A stretch of 64,000 bases of DNA from Paenibacillus sinopodophylli (GTDB lineage: Bacteria; Bacillota; Bacilli; Paenibacillales; Paenibacillaceae), in contig NZ_VDBO01000012.1 in assembly GCF_005930355.1 (NCBI RefSeq), forward strand, positions 83,993 through 147,992, read 5' to 3'. Under the pieces are notes generated by a model. It made no database searches and was not told the DNA's origin. It saw nothing but the letters and a program-made list of their open reading frames with translations. Positions within the stretch are counted from its first letter, which is position 1. Each line of letters starts with the position of its first letter. Below, piece after piece: positions 27,366 through 35,955 of the stretch. The translations under genes were made by a program, and so were the position numbers.

Positions 27366-27998
27366 TCACATGTCCCAGCTTGCCAGAACGTCCTCCGTCG
27401 TAACGATTGAAGCGAAATTAATCGCCATTACTTTGAGCGAGGCATCATGCAGCTCCTGCTCATATGCGGCACATGCATCTGCAACGACAAAGGTTTCGTA
27501 ATCGCGCATAAATCCGTCTCGTACCGTTGAATCGACGCAGCATTCCGTCGTAACCCCCGTAACGATTAACGAATTAATATCGTAGTTGTTAAGCATAAGC
27601 TCCAAGTTCGTACCAATAAAGGCGCTATAACGCTGCTTGTCTACGAACAAGTCGCCTGTCTCCGGCGTGAGGCGGTAATTCTCGGCACCGCTTGTGCCTC
27701 TTCGACAGACAGCCGCACTTTCCGCGTCATAGCCTTGCCTCGCGTACCACGCCAGCATTGCGCGAGAATCGGTGTCTGGCCCAGTCATTAGTCGAATAAA
27801 TATGACCGGCACACCGCATTTCCTTGCTGCAGCAGCTAACCGGTCAATCCGGTCAACTGCATCATCTATTTGAGACAAATCCATGCCGAACTCAGCCATT
27901 TTCCCATCTGCGGCACAAAAATCCCGCTGTACATCAACGATTAGCAGCGCTGTCCGATTCGCTGGCACCTCTGCACCCATCTGACTCACCTCGCTCAT
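27366..27998 (-). CDS. Isochorismatase-fold amidohydrolase, RutB-like
   Basis: 210 residues; cysteine hydrolase with catalytic triad elements Asp in ALLIVDVQRDF, Lys in VDKQRYSAF and Cys in TGVTTECCVDSTVRDG. The KxRYSxFxxTxLxxxL and TxCCVxSTxRDGF pattern recalls E. coli RutB, which hydrolyses ureidoacrylate or its peroxy form. ATG 27998 is 7 bases after the monooxygenase stop; ATG 27980, preceded by GAGGTGAG, may be the real start. It is directly downstream of the RutA-like gene, as in rut operons. Confidence 0.87.
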   Translation of the reverse strand: MSEVSQMGAEVPANRTALLIVDVQRDFCAADGKMAEFGMDLSQIDDAVDRIDRLAAAARKCGVPVIFIRLMTGPDTDSRAMLAWYARQGYDAESAAVCRRGTSGAENYRLTPETGDLFVDKQRYSAFIGTNLELMLNNYDINSLIVTGVTTECCVDSTVRDGFMRDYETFVVADACAAYEQELHDASLKVMAINFASIVTTEDVLASWDM

Positions 27999-28004
27999 TC
28001 TTCG

Positions 28005-29075
28005 TTATTTTGTACCGCGAAGAGCAGGGAGCACACGCTCTCCAAAGAATTGCAAATCTTCGATATAGTCTGGGAAGGTGAGCATCATGCCGTCAATACC
28101 CGTTACTTCGATAATATGGCGAATACGTGCTACGATTGTTTCGAGGCTTCCCGATATCGTCTCCGTCATAAAGGCGCTCTTCGCTCTTGCAACCATCGAA
28201 TTCTCGCGGCCATCCGGTTCTAGACCATAGCTTCTCAGCATGCCTTTAATAGCACCAACGTCAGCACCCTCTTGATAGGTCTTGATCCGCTCCTCAGCAA
28301 GTTCATCCGTCTCACCCGGTACTATAGTGAACATTGCATACGTTTTAATCGTCTTGTTTCGCTCAGTGGCCATTTCTTTGGCACGACGGCTGACCGCAGC
28401 CAGCTCTTCCAGATCGCGGCCGCCGATGAAGCAAGCATCACCTTCATCGATAGTGAAGCCCATCCCCTTCTCCGACTGGCCTGCACATATAATCTCAGGG
28501 CGCGGAGACTGCACTGGCTTAGGATCAGATATACAATCTTTCAATTGAAAATACTGCCCGTCCGTCGTCACCGACTCCTCACTCCATAAGCGCTTTACTG
28601 TCTGAATCCACTCTTTCGCCAGATCATAGCGCTGGTCATGATCCAGATGCTCCGGCCACACGCCCATCTGCGAGAACTCTCCCGCGAATGATCCCGATAC
28701 GACATTCATACCAACGCGTCCATTGCTAATTTGATCAAGCGTAGCGAACATTTTGGCAGCTACTGCAGGATTGAACAGCAAGGTGTGGACAGTCGCATAT
28801 ATTTTCACTCGAGAGGTCGCTTCTGCCAGTCCTGCCATCATCGTCATGGATTCAAGCGATACACCCCAGTGATTGGTAGTGCCGCCATATCCTCTCCATT
28901 TGGCCATCGACATGATGAAATCAAGCCCATTCTCCTCGGCAATCATTGCTGCACTCCGATTGAGCGCATAGCTGCCGTCAAGGCGTGGAGAAGTTTCCGA
29001 TAGAATCCATCCGCCGTTCGTAATAGGAAGAAACACACCAAAGTCCACTGTGTTATAATCAATTGCATTCGTCAT
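28005..29075 (-). CDS. LLM-class flavin monooxygenase, RutA-like
   Basis: 356 residues, luciferase-like TIM barrel. Blocks shared with E. coli RutA from memory: FGVFLPITNGGW, W.GYGGTT.HWGVSLESMTMM, ATSRVKIYATVHTL, ISNGRVGMNVVSGSF, YDLAKEWIQ, ICAGQSEKGM, DGMMLTFPDYIEDLQFFGER. RutA opens the uracil ring using flavin-N5-peroxide. RutC, RutD, RutE and RutG are missing from the neighbourhood, so a related N-heterocycle rather than uracil itself is plausible. ATG 29075 follows GGAGTGA. Confidence 0.88.
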   Translation of the reverse strand: MTNAIDYNTVDFGVFLPITNGGWILSETSPRLDGSYALNRSAAMIAEENGLDFIMSMAKWRGYGGTTNHWGVSLESMTMMAGLAEATSRVKIYATVHTLLFNPAVAAKMFATLDQISNGRVGMNVVSGSFAGEFSQMGVWPEHLDHDQRYDLAKEWIQTVKRLWSEESVTTDGQYFQLKDCISDPKPVQSPRPEIICAGQSEKGMGFTIDEGDACFIGGRDLEELAAVSRRAKEMATERNKTIKTYAMFTIVPGETDELAEERIKTYQEGADVGAIKGMLRSYGLEPDGRENSMVARAKSAFMTETISGSLETIVARIRHIIEVTGIDGMMLTFPDYIEDLQFFGERVLPALRGTK

Positions 29076-29118
29076 TATAGAATCACTCCAATTTCATATA
29101 GTTGTAGGGGATTGCATC

Positions 29119-30237
29119 TTAAGGCCAAATGAGTGTCTCGCCATCGTAAATAGAATGAATGAATGCATTGTCCATAACATCATTGACATCGAGCGTGTTG
29201 GAAATCACCTTAGAATCGAACAGCATGCTGATTTCTCTTTGCCATTGCTCGCTCGTCTGCCATGCAACGCCATGCCCTTCGTGACGCGATGACTCTATAA
29301 TTCCGCTCTCTACAGACCAGCGATTTGTCTCTGCTTTAATATCGTAAGTCGACTCAGAGCGCTTCTCCAGCACCTTAAGCGCCTCGTCCGGATTGGCAAC
29401 TGCATAATCATGAGCTTTCGATACCGCACGAAGGAAGTCTTCAACCGCAGTTGGGTGCTTAGCGGCAAAATCATTATTGGCTGCAATAACACCGAAGGAG
29501 GTTTCTGCTCCGAACTCACCTGGATCAATGAGTCGAACCTTGAGGCCCATTTGCCCCATGATATACGGTTCATTGGATTTGTAAACCGTCAACGCATCGA
29601 CCTTGCCGCTGCTCAGTACAGTCGGATCATAGCCTACAGATACGCCCTTCACCTTCATGGCATCCACGCCATTTTTCTGGAACATCGCCACATAGTTCGC
29701 TGGAAGTGCACCATGATAACCAATTGTCTTTCCTTCCAAATCCTTAGGCGCTTTAATCTCGGAATCGTCCATCACCATGATCGCACTTGTTCCCGAAGCC
29801 CCAAAGGTCGCAACACCTTTAATTGGCGCCCCATTGGCAACCGACTGAATGACTAGGCTTGGCGTCCCTGCGCTGGCAAGCTGGGCTTGCCCGGCTGCAA
29901 GAAACTTCATCCCTTCGGAGTCAAGACCCGGCTGGATCTCTACATCCAGCCCAAGCTCCTTGAAGTAGCCGAGCTCATCGGCCATAACCGCTTGGATATC
30001 AGGAGGGGAGGCTGCATAATAATACCCTGTAATGTAAGTGATTTTGCCTGCTTTTTCGTTTTCTACTTTGCGTGCAGCCCAATCTATGGCACCTTGTTCA
30101 GCCTCTACTGTCGGCTCCGTAGTAGCATTAGTGCCAGTAGACGGCGCTGCGTTGTTCGAAGAACATCCTGCCACCACCATCACACATGCAAGCAACAACG
30201 TCGAGATCCACTTCGTCTTCGTATTTTTTCTCTCCAT
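29119..30237 (-). CDS. NMT1/THI5-like ABC substrate-binding lipoprotein
   Basis: 372 residues; ATG 30237 follows GGAGGGC. Signal peptide with lipobox VAGC (Cys25), low-complexity linker, then a type-2 periplasmic-binding fold of the NMT1/SsuA group: DELGYFKELGLDVEI, KFLAAGQAQLASAGTPSLVI, DLEGKTIGYHGALPANYVA, LSSGKVDALTVYKSNEP. The family binds thiamine precursors, pyrimidines, riboflavin, alkylsulfonates or nitrate. Here it probably captures the heterocycle degraded by the downstream RutA/RutB-like enzymes. Confidence 0.9.
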   Translation of the reverse strand: MERKNTKTKWISTLLLACVMVVAGCSSNNAAPSTGTNATTEPTVEAEQGAIDWAARKVENEKAGKITYITGYYYAASPPDIQAVMADELGYFKELGLDVEIQPGLDSEGMKFLAAGQAQLASAGTPSLVIQSVANGAPIKGVATFGASGTSAIMVMDDSEIKAPKDLEGKTIGYHGALPANYVAMFQKNGVDAMKVKGVSVGYDPTVLSSGKVDALTVYKSNEPYIMGQMGLKVRLIDPGEFGAETSFGVIAANNDFAAKHPTAVEDFLRAVSKAHDYAVANPDEALKVLEKRSESTYDIKAETNRWSVESGIIESSRHEGHGVAWQTSEQWQREISMLFDSKVISNTLDVNDVMDNAFIHSIYDGETLIWP

Positions 30238-30305
30238 CCCAAAGCCCTCCACTCATCTATCTGTTTTTTTGAAAAAACAATGAAAGAATTGCAAGCTTGC
30301 CGTTG

Positions 30306-31214
30306 TCAGCCCTGCTTTTGCTCGGATACATGCCAAGAAAGTACTCTACGTTCAATAAATCGAACAAGGCTGACGAGCGCAATACCCATAATGGCCAGCA
30401 TGAGAATAGCTGCGAACATCCGCTGCATCTGCATGTAATTGCTCGCCATCATCACAATATTGCCAAGCCCCTGCGTGGAGCCACTCCACTCGCCTACAAC
30501 AGCTCCAATTACGCTAAGGCTGACGCAGGTTCTTGCTGCCGAGAACAAATAGGGTAAGCTGTTCGGCAGCCTAAGCCGCAAAAATATTTCGAATTTGCTT
30601 GCATGGAGAGATCGCATATATTCGTAGTTGTTTTCGTCGATGGAGCGGAATCCCATTATCGAGTTCACAAGCATAGGGAAAAAAGTAATGATCGCGGAGA
30701 TGAGAATTTTGGGCAGTGCTCCGAATCCAAACCAGATAATAAATAACGGAGCGATTGCTACAACAGGCGTTACATTAGCCAGAACCGCGATAGGAAGCAA
30801 TGTCCGCTCCAGCAGCTTCGAATGAGCCATGAGTATGCCTCCGATGAATGCAATCAGCGTACCAAGCAGGAATCCAATAACAGCTTCGTACAGCGTGACC
30901 CAAGCATGCGGCAAATAGAAGCTGAAGGACGTCACCAGTTCTTTGATGACAGAGGATGGTGTCGGCAGCGTAATCGCCTTAATGCCGAACATCCACACTA
31001 CCAGCTCCCATATACCGAACAAGCAGAGGAATGCGAGCAGCGGCGGCATGAAGGCGGACGCTGCAAACCATTTTCTAAAACGGATAAAAGCCGATGGCTT
31101 CGCTTTATGCTTGCCTCCTGCCTGCGATAAAGCGCCACTCTTTGCTGGGGCCGTCATTGCGCCGCCTCCTCTTTCCATTGCTGCTTCGCTTTTCATAATC
31201 GTTTGTCTTAGCAT
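30306..31214 (-). CDS. ABC transporter permease, SsuC/ThiX type
   Basis: 302 residues, about six membrane segments, with FGIWELVVWMFGIKAITLPT at the start of the domain and the cytoplasmic loop YMRSLHASKFEIFLRLRLPN typical of the BPD_transp_1 permeases of this group. ATG 31214 lies 3 bases after the ATPase stop with AGGTGGG upstream; ATG 31157 with GAGGAGG upstream is an alternative that removes 19 residues. Channel of the importer. Confidence 0.92.
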   Translation of the reverse strand: MLRQTIMKSEAAMERGGGAMTAPAKSGALSQAGGKHKAKPSAFIRFRKWFAASAFMPPLLAFLCLFGIWELVVWMFGIKAITLPTPSSVIKELVTSFSFYLPHAWVTLYEAVIGFLLGTLIAFIGGILMAHSKLLERTLLPIAVLANVTPVVAIAPLFIIWFGFGALPKILISAIITFFPMLVNSIMGFRSIDENNYEYMRSLHASKFEIFLRLRLPNSLPYLFSAARTCVSLSVIGAVVGEWSGSTQGLGNIVMMASNYMQMQRMFAAILMLAIMGIALVSLVRFIERRVLSWHVSEQKQG

Positions 31215-31217
31215 GGC

Positions 31218-31994
31218 TTATTCCCACCTTTCACGCAGTTGGCCGCGAATCAGACTTACATAATGATGAAACTCTTCCGTATCCTCCACAGCAGCACTGC
31301 GAGGGCGGGGCAAATCAATATCAATAACTTGCGAAATCTTCCCTGGCCTTGCCGACATCACAACCACCTTGTCCGACAACAGTACCGCTTCGCGCAGGCT
31401 ATGAGTGACGAAGACTACGGTCTTCTTATGCGCCTCCCAAATGTCCAGCAGTTGATAGCTCAGCATCTCGCGTGTGATTTCATCAAGTGCCGAGAATGGC
31501 TCGTCCATAAGAAGAATTGGTGCTCCCGACCCGAATGCACGGGCAATACCCACTCGCTGCTGCATGCCGCCCGACAACTCCTTCGCATATGCGTTGACGA
31601 AATCCCCAAGCCCCACCGACTTCAGAAGCTCAACCGGATCTTCCCGATCCTTCACATGAACAGCCCCAGCTTTCTTGTTGACTTCGAAGGGCAAGTTCAT
31701 GTTCTCCAGCACCGTTCGCCAAGGAAACAATGCAGGTGCCTGTGGTACGAATCCGAATTGCTTATCTGACTGGGCTTGCATCGGGGTTTGACCGCCGACG
31801 AGCACCTGACCTTCATCTGCATCAGATAATCCACCTATAATGCGAAGAAGTGTAGACTTACCGCAGCCGCTCGGGCCAATAAGGCTGACGAACGTGCCTT
31901 GCTCCAGCTCCAAATTCACATCATGCAGCGCATCCGTCCATTGGCCGCGACGCTCGAATCGTTTAAATACATGTTCTACTTTTAGATAAGGCAT
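31218..31994 (-). CDS. ABC transporter ATPase, SsuB/ThiZ type
   Basis: 258 residues from ATG 31994 (GTGGTGAT upstream); the frame extends to 32051 but those residues look non-coding and overlap the operator palindrome. Walker A GPSGCGKSTLL, Q-loop FVPQAPALFPWRTV, signature ELSGGMQQRVGIARA, Walker B ILLMDEPFSALDE, H-loop VVFVTHSLREAVLLSD. First gene of the operon. Confidence 0.93.
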   Translation of the reverse strand: MPYLKVEHVFKRFERRGQWTDALHDVNLELEQGTFVSLIGPSGCGKSTLLRIIGGLSDADEGQVLVGGQTPMQAQSDKQFGFVPQAPALFPWRTVLENMNLPFEVNKKAGAVHVKDREDPVELLKSVGLGDFVNAYAKELSGGMQQRVGIARAFGSGAPILLMDEPFSALDEITREMLSYQLLDIWEAHKKTVVFVTHSLREAVLLSDKVVVMSARPGKISQVIDIDLPRPRSAAVEDTEEFHHYVSLIRGQLRERWE

Positions 31995-32051
31995 ATCAGA
32001 ATCACCACTCTTATCATTGGTATAATAGCTGTTACAGCATGTCATCATCAT

Positions 32052-32093
32052 TTAATTGAACAGTTGATTAAATTTTATTAACTGTTTAATTAA
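32052..32093. promoter_or_regulatory. 42-bp near-perfect palindrome, probable repressor operator
   Basis: The left arm from TTAATTGAACAGTT and the right arm ending AACTGTTTAATTAA are reverse complements at 18 of 21 positions across the whole 42 bases (13 of 14 in the outer arms). It starts about 12 bases downstream of the -10 of the operon promoter, where a repressor would block initiation or clearance. TetR-type regulators bind such sites, and one is encoded in the same operon. In RNA it could also fold as a hairpin. Confidence 0.75.
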
Positions 32094-32105
32094 TTCCTTT
32101 CTCGT

Positions 32106-32135
32106 ATACTAGCACGCTCTCAAAATGTATGTCAA
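32106..32135 (-). promoter_or_regulatory. SigA promoter of the RutA/RutB-like operon
   Basis: TTGACA (32135-32130), an 18-base spacer and TAGTAT (32111-32106) preceded by TGC, an extended -10. Placed about 110 bases before the ATPase start and just upstream of the palindrome. Confidence 0.75.
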
Positions 32136-32213
32136 CTAACTTTACATAAAAGACAATTATTTAACGAAAATGATTAAATGAAGTGCTTTTCATTCGTAAT
32201 TCTCTTATTAATA

Positions 32214-32334
32214 TGTAATGTTAATGTTATGTATTTGCGATATTACTCATTTATTTGACTTTTTCATTTAAAATTTGACGATTTTCAATTTAAATAAGTT
32301 ATTAATTCAAGTTAAATCTAACATTAACATTACA
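32214..32334. repeat. Perfect 16-bp inverted repeat around an AT-rich 89-bp core
   Basis: TGTAATGTTAATGTTA (32214-32229) and its exact reverse complement TAACATTAACATTACA (32319-32334). No gene is visible between. No clear target duplication flanks it. It may be paired sites for a regulator, each containing TAATGT twice, or the ends of a small non-autonomous element. The gene-free stretch 31995-32529 otherwise holds the promoter, the palindrome and a terminator. Confidence 0.7.
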
Positions 32335-32482
32335 CAAAAAAACCAATGAGCAGTTAGGTTTACGCCTCAGCTCCTTGATTCTTTCCATTTGTACCGCCAA
32401 AACCATCATGCTACCCTCAGATCAGCCACAGTCCGTTCCTTGTGTAACCAGCTTAGAGAATGATGTGGAGTCATTTGTCACG

Positions 32483-32520
32483 AAAAAAAGGCGGATCAGC
32501 AATAAATGCTGATTCGCCTT
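32483..32520 (-). terminator. Rho-independent terminator after the MidA-like methyltransferase gene
   Basis: AAGGCGAATCAGCA pairs with TGCTGATCCGCCTT around TTTAT and continues into seven T on the minus strand. Confidence 0.92.
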
Positions 32521-32529
32521 CCTCATCTA

Positions 32530-34071
32530 TTATGCTTGCTCAAGTAGCGCAGACGCTCCCTCATGCTCGGGTTCCAGCTTCAAAGCACGTTCCGCGTAAT
32601 GCAGCGCTTCCGCTTCGCGTTCCATTTCATAGCAGCAAATGGCCATGCCATAGAACACATCGGCTGTTCCTTCGTAACTAGCAAGCGACTTTTCATAAAA
32701 GTCCAATGCAGCCTCGTACAGCTCCAACTGATAGAGCTGCACCGCGCACATAAGCGCCAAATCATGCCGGTCATCCAGCCGATAATACCCTTGCCACATC
32801 GCAAGCATACCATGCGCTAAATCCTCCGCCTCTTCCTCTCCACAGTCTTCCAGCAACGAATCTATACGAGCCGCACTTTGTAGAAACAGTTGTGGATCAT
32901 AGCGGCCAATCCGCCAGAAAGCCAAAATCTGAGAAAGCTCAAGCGTCTCCAAATGCTCATCAAACCATAGCTTTAAGCTGAAAAAATCATCTGGTCCGAA
33001 CCGTTCCACGTAACGACGATAAGCAAGGCGCGTTTGAATGAAACGGGCAGGCTGATTCACCATCAGTATACAACCCACATTCAAATTTTTATAATGATGC
33101 TCCGTGAAAGAGGCAATGGCCCCTTTCTGCTCGAACATATGCTGGATCGCATGATAATTGGCCGTTAAGGAAAAGCTTCCATGATGAATCAGCTTAGGCG
33201 GTTCTGCGAATGCCCAATTCTCGATTCGATGATCACCTTTGTCTGCCGTTAGAAGAATAAACCCCGCTTGCGATAAGTGACCCAGCCTCTCTAAGCATGA
33301 AAGCCCCATTACAGGAAACAGAATATGCGAATCTTCAAGCTTCTCCCGGTAAAGTGCGATGACTTCGCGGTATGGGTAGCTGTCCTGCTCATATTCAGCA
33401 GCTCTGCAATAATGGTATTCAGGAACCATACTTCTGAGCATGCCAGCGGAGTCTGATTGCTCCTCTCCTTCCTCCATGTGAAGGGAGACATGGCACTCGT
33501 AGATCTGGCCTTCATCCACATAGATCAACTCTTGTGGGATACTGTCAAAAAAGTAGTTGGCAACTAGCAGCAGCGGCTGCTCCAGCTGTCCTGCACGGAT
33601 CATCTCGCCTGACTCCGTCAAGTGCAGGGTGGTATCCTTAGCTGCATCAAATTGTGCAAAATCCAAAATACCTTGCTGGACGAACGGTATTAAGCTGCGG
33701 TGCTGTCGCCAGAAGGCTATATTTTTGGCGGGCAAATCAGTCATCACATAGCGAAACGGCGGAAGCGGAAGCCCCGCGAACGCTACAAGCGATGCAAGCT
33801 CCTTCAGCACATGGAATGCCAGCTGGCCCGAGCCTGCTCCTAGCTCAACGATCGTAACCGTCTCCGACGCACAGCCCTGACTCGCTCTATCTTGTAGAAA
33901 TCCGAATATCATCTCCGCATAGGCAGCTGCAATAACCGGATTGCTCGTAATATATTGCGGCACTTCCTCGCGCTGCCATGCTTCGGCGCCTTGCTCCTCG
34001 AAATAGGAGCGCTGCAGCTCCCAGAACGGTGCCTCGCTGAAACGATAGTTTTGCTGATCGCTATTATTCAT
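32530..34071 (-). CDS. MidA/NDUFAF7-type SAM-dependent methyltransferase with C-terminal TPR
   Basis: 513 residues. SAM-binding motif TIVELGAGSGQLAFHVLKEL, followed by YVMTDLPAKNIAFW and the family's NYFFDSIPQELIY (equivalent to NELLDALP in MidA). The C-terminal ~130 residues contain TPR-like helices (LYEAALDFYEKSLASYEGTA, REAEALHYAERALKLEPEHE). The mitochondrial relative NDUFAF7 methylates an arginine of complex I; the bacterial substrate is not known to me. The TPR tail suggests a protein partner. ATG 34071 follows AGGTCAGATGGA. Confidence 0.8.
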   Translation of the reverse strand: MNNSDQQNYRFSEAPFWELQRSYFEEQGAEAWQREEVPQYITSNPVIAAAYAEMIFGFLQDRASQGCASETVTIVELGAGSGQLAFHVLKELASLVAFAGLPLPPFRYVMTDLPAKNIAFWRQHRSLIPFVQQGILDFAQFDAAKDTTLHLTESGEMIRAGQLEQPLLLVANYFFDSIPQELIYVDEGQIYECHVSLHMEEGEEQSDSAGMLRSMVPEYHYCRAAEYEQDSYPYREVIALYREKLEDSHILFPVMGLSCLERLGHLSQAGFILLTADKGDHRIENWAFAEPPKLIHHGSFSLTANYHAIQHMFEQKGAIASFTEHHYKNLNVGCILMVNQPARFIQTRLAYRRYVERFGPDDFFSLKLWFDEHLETLELSQILAFWRIGRYDPQLFLQSAARIDSLLEDCGEEEAEDLAHGMLAMWQGYYRLDDRHDLALMCAVQLYQLELYEAALDFYEKSLASYEGTADVFYGMAICCYEMEREAEALHYAERALKLEPEHEGASALLEQA

Positions 34072-34217
34072 TCCATCTGACCTACTTTTCTCTATTTTTT
34101 CTAACTTAGCAGACTACCAAGGTGAAACGGCTGAAGCCGTCCTTTGGCAGCTATGCTCAAGTTTCGCGTAGACGTGTAGAGAAAGTATGTCCAAATTCAT
34201 ATACTTTCCTATACGTT

Positions 34218-34260
34218 AAAAAAAAGCCTATCTAATCCTCCTAGGCGATTAGACAGGCTT
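34218..34260 (-). terminator. Rho-independent terminator of the ABC-F gene
   Basis: AAGCCTGTCTAATC pairs with GATTAGATAGGCTT, followed by eight T on the minus strand. Confidence 0.92.
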
Positions 34261-34274
34261 CTAGATCATACGAT

Positions 34275-35831
34275 TTAGAATACTTTCGTCGTCCAGGATT
34301 CGCAGTTCCACGTATCCGTTACGACATCACGATAAAATTCTGGTTCGTGAGATATTAATAGGATGCTGCCTTTGTACGCCTTCAGCGCGCGCTTCAGCTC
34401 GTCCTTTGCGTCTACATCCAAGTGATTCGTCGGCTCATCGAGCACAAGCAGATTCGTCTCGTTGTTAATCAGCTTGCATAGACGAACCTTCGCTTTCTCC
34501 CCGCCGCTGAGCACCGCGATCTTACTTTCAATATGCTTTGTTGTAAGGCCGCATTTGGCCAGCGCCGCACGCACTTCGAATTGCGAGTAAGAAGGGAACT
34601 CCTTCCACACATCTTCAATACAGGTGTTGTAGTTGCTCTCCTTCATCTCCTGTTGGAAGTAACCTACCTGCTGGTGCTCCCCGCGCTGAACCGTTCCTGA
34701 TATAGCCTGAATTTCTCCCAAAATGCTGCGCAGCAACGTCGTTTTACCGATACCGTTCGCGCCAACGAGTGCAATCTTCTGTCCGCGCTCCATGCGCAGA
34801 TCAAGCGGGCGTGACAACGGACTGTCATAACCGATCACAAGCTCTTTCGTTTCAAAAATAAGCTTGCCCGATGTCCTTCCATCCTTAAAGTTAAACTGCG
34901 GCTTCGGCTTCTCCTTCGCAATCTCGATGACTTCCATCTTATCGAGCTTCTTCTGACGAGACATAGCCATGTTCCGTGTCGCTACACTTGCTTTGTTGCG
35001 GGCAACGAAATCCTTCAAGTCAGCGATTTCTTGCTGCTGACGTTTAAACGCCGATTCCAACTGCTGCTTCTTCATCTCATGTACTTGCTGGAAGTACTCA
35101 TAGTCACCCACATAACGGTTCAGCTCTTGATTCTCCATATGATAAATCAAGTTGATTACGCTATTCAAGAACGGAATATCATGCGAGATCAGAATGAATG
35201 CATTCTCGTATTCTTGCAGGTAACGCCTCAGCCATTCAATATGCTGCTCGTCCAAATAGTTCGTAGGCTCATCCAGAAGCAGAATGTCCGGCTTCTCCAG
35301 CAGAAGCTTTGCGAGCAGTACCTTTGTCCGCTGACCGCCGCTTAAATCATTGACATCCTTGTCCAGTCCGATGTCAGTCAACCCAAGGCCGCGTGCTGTT
35401 TCCTCGATTTTCGCATCGATCAAATAAAAATCTTGGCTCGTCAGCGTATCCTGAATGGTTCCAACATCCTCTAGCAGCTTCTCAAGCTCCTCTGGCGTGA
35501 CATCGCCCATCTTGCCATACATGTCGTTCATCTCCTGCTCCATGTCGAACAGGTATTGAAAGGCTCCCTTCAGCACATCGCGGATCGTCGATCCTTTACT
35601 TAGTACCGCATGCTGATCTAGATAGCCGACGCGCATCCGCTTCGACCACTCGACCTTGCCATCATCGGGCTGAAGCTTGCCTGTAATAATATTCATGAAG
35701 GTCGATTTCCCTTCGCCGTTGGCCCCAATAAGTCCAATATGCTCGCCCTTCAGCAGACGGAAGGATACATCATTGAAGATCGCGCGATCCCCGAAGCCGT
35801 GGCTTAATCGTTCTACATTTAATATGCTCAT
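34275..35831 (-). CDS. yfmM: ABC-F family ATPase, YfmM type
   Basis: 518 residues from ATG 35831 (AAGGTG upstream at seven bases); a GTG three codons earlier lacks spacing. Two ABC cassettes without membrane segments: Walker A GANGEGKSTFM and GANGIGKTTLL, signatures DLSGGQRTKV and VLSGGEKAKVRL, Walker B LLLDEPTNYLDE and LVLDEPTNHLDV. The linker includes MKKQQLESAFKRQQQEIADL. ABC-F proteins act on the ribosome; the soluble YfmM-type subgroup is a housekeeping member, and resistance function is not indicated. The N-terminus MSILNVERLSHGFGDRAIF is very close to Bacillus YfmM from memory. Confidence 0.9.
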   Translation of the reverse strand: MSILNVERLSHGFGDRAIFNDVSFRLLKGEHIGLIGANGEGKSTFMNIITGKLQPDDGKVEWSKRMRVGYLDQHAVLSKGSTIRDVLKGAFQYLFDMEQEMNDMYGKMGDVTPEELEKLLEDVGTIQDTLTSQDFYLIDAKIEETARGLGLTDIGLDKDVNDLSGGQRTKVLLAKLLLEKPDILLLDEPTNYLDEQHIEWLRRYLQEYENAFILISHDIPFLNSVINLIYHMENQELNRYVGDYEYFQQVHEMKKQQLESAFKRQQQEIADLKDFVARNKASVATRNMAMSRQKKLDKMEVIEIAKEKPKPQFNFKDGRTSGKLIFETKELVIGYDSPLSRPLDLRMERGQKIALVGANGIGKTTLLRSILGEIQAISGTVQRGEHQQVGYFQQEMKESNYNTCIEDVWKEFPSYSQFEVRAALAKCGLTTKHIESKIAVLSGGEKAKVRLCKLINNETNLLVLDEPTNHLDVDAKDELKRALKAYKGSILLISHEPEFYRDVVTDTWNCESWTTKVF

Positions 35832-35866
35832 AAATGACACCTTTTCTTTTTTAATATTATCGTATT

Positions 35867-35896
35867 ATTATAAACGTTAAGAGGCATGCAACTCAA
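35867..35896 (-). promoter_or_regulatory. Promoter of the ABC-F gene
   Basis: TTGAGT, 18-base spacer, TATAAT on the minus strand, about 35 bases upstream of the ABC-F start. Confidence 0.6.
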
Positions 35897-35955
35897 TGTA
35901 GGATTCCTCTCTTCATTGCATTTTTTCAAATCAACATAGATTGGGTGATCTCGTC

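Noticed and set aside
32214..32334. Transposon with target duplication
   Set aside because: Flanks CTTATTAATA and CAAAAAAACC show no duplicated target; kept only as an inverted repeat.
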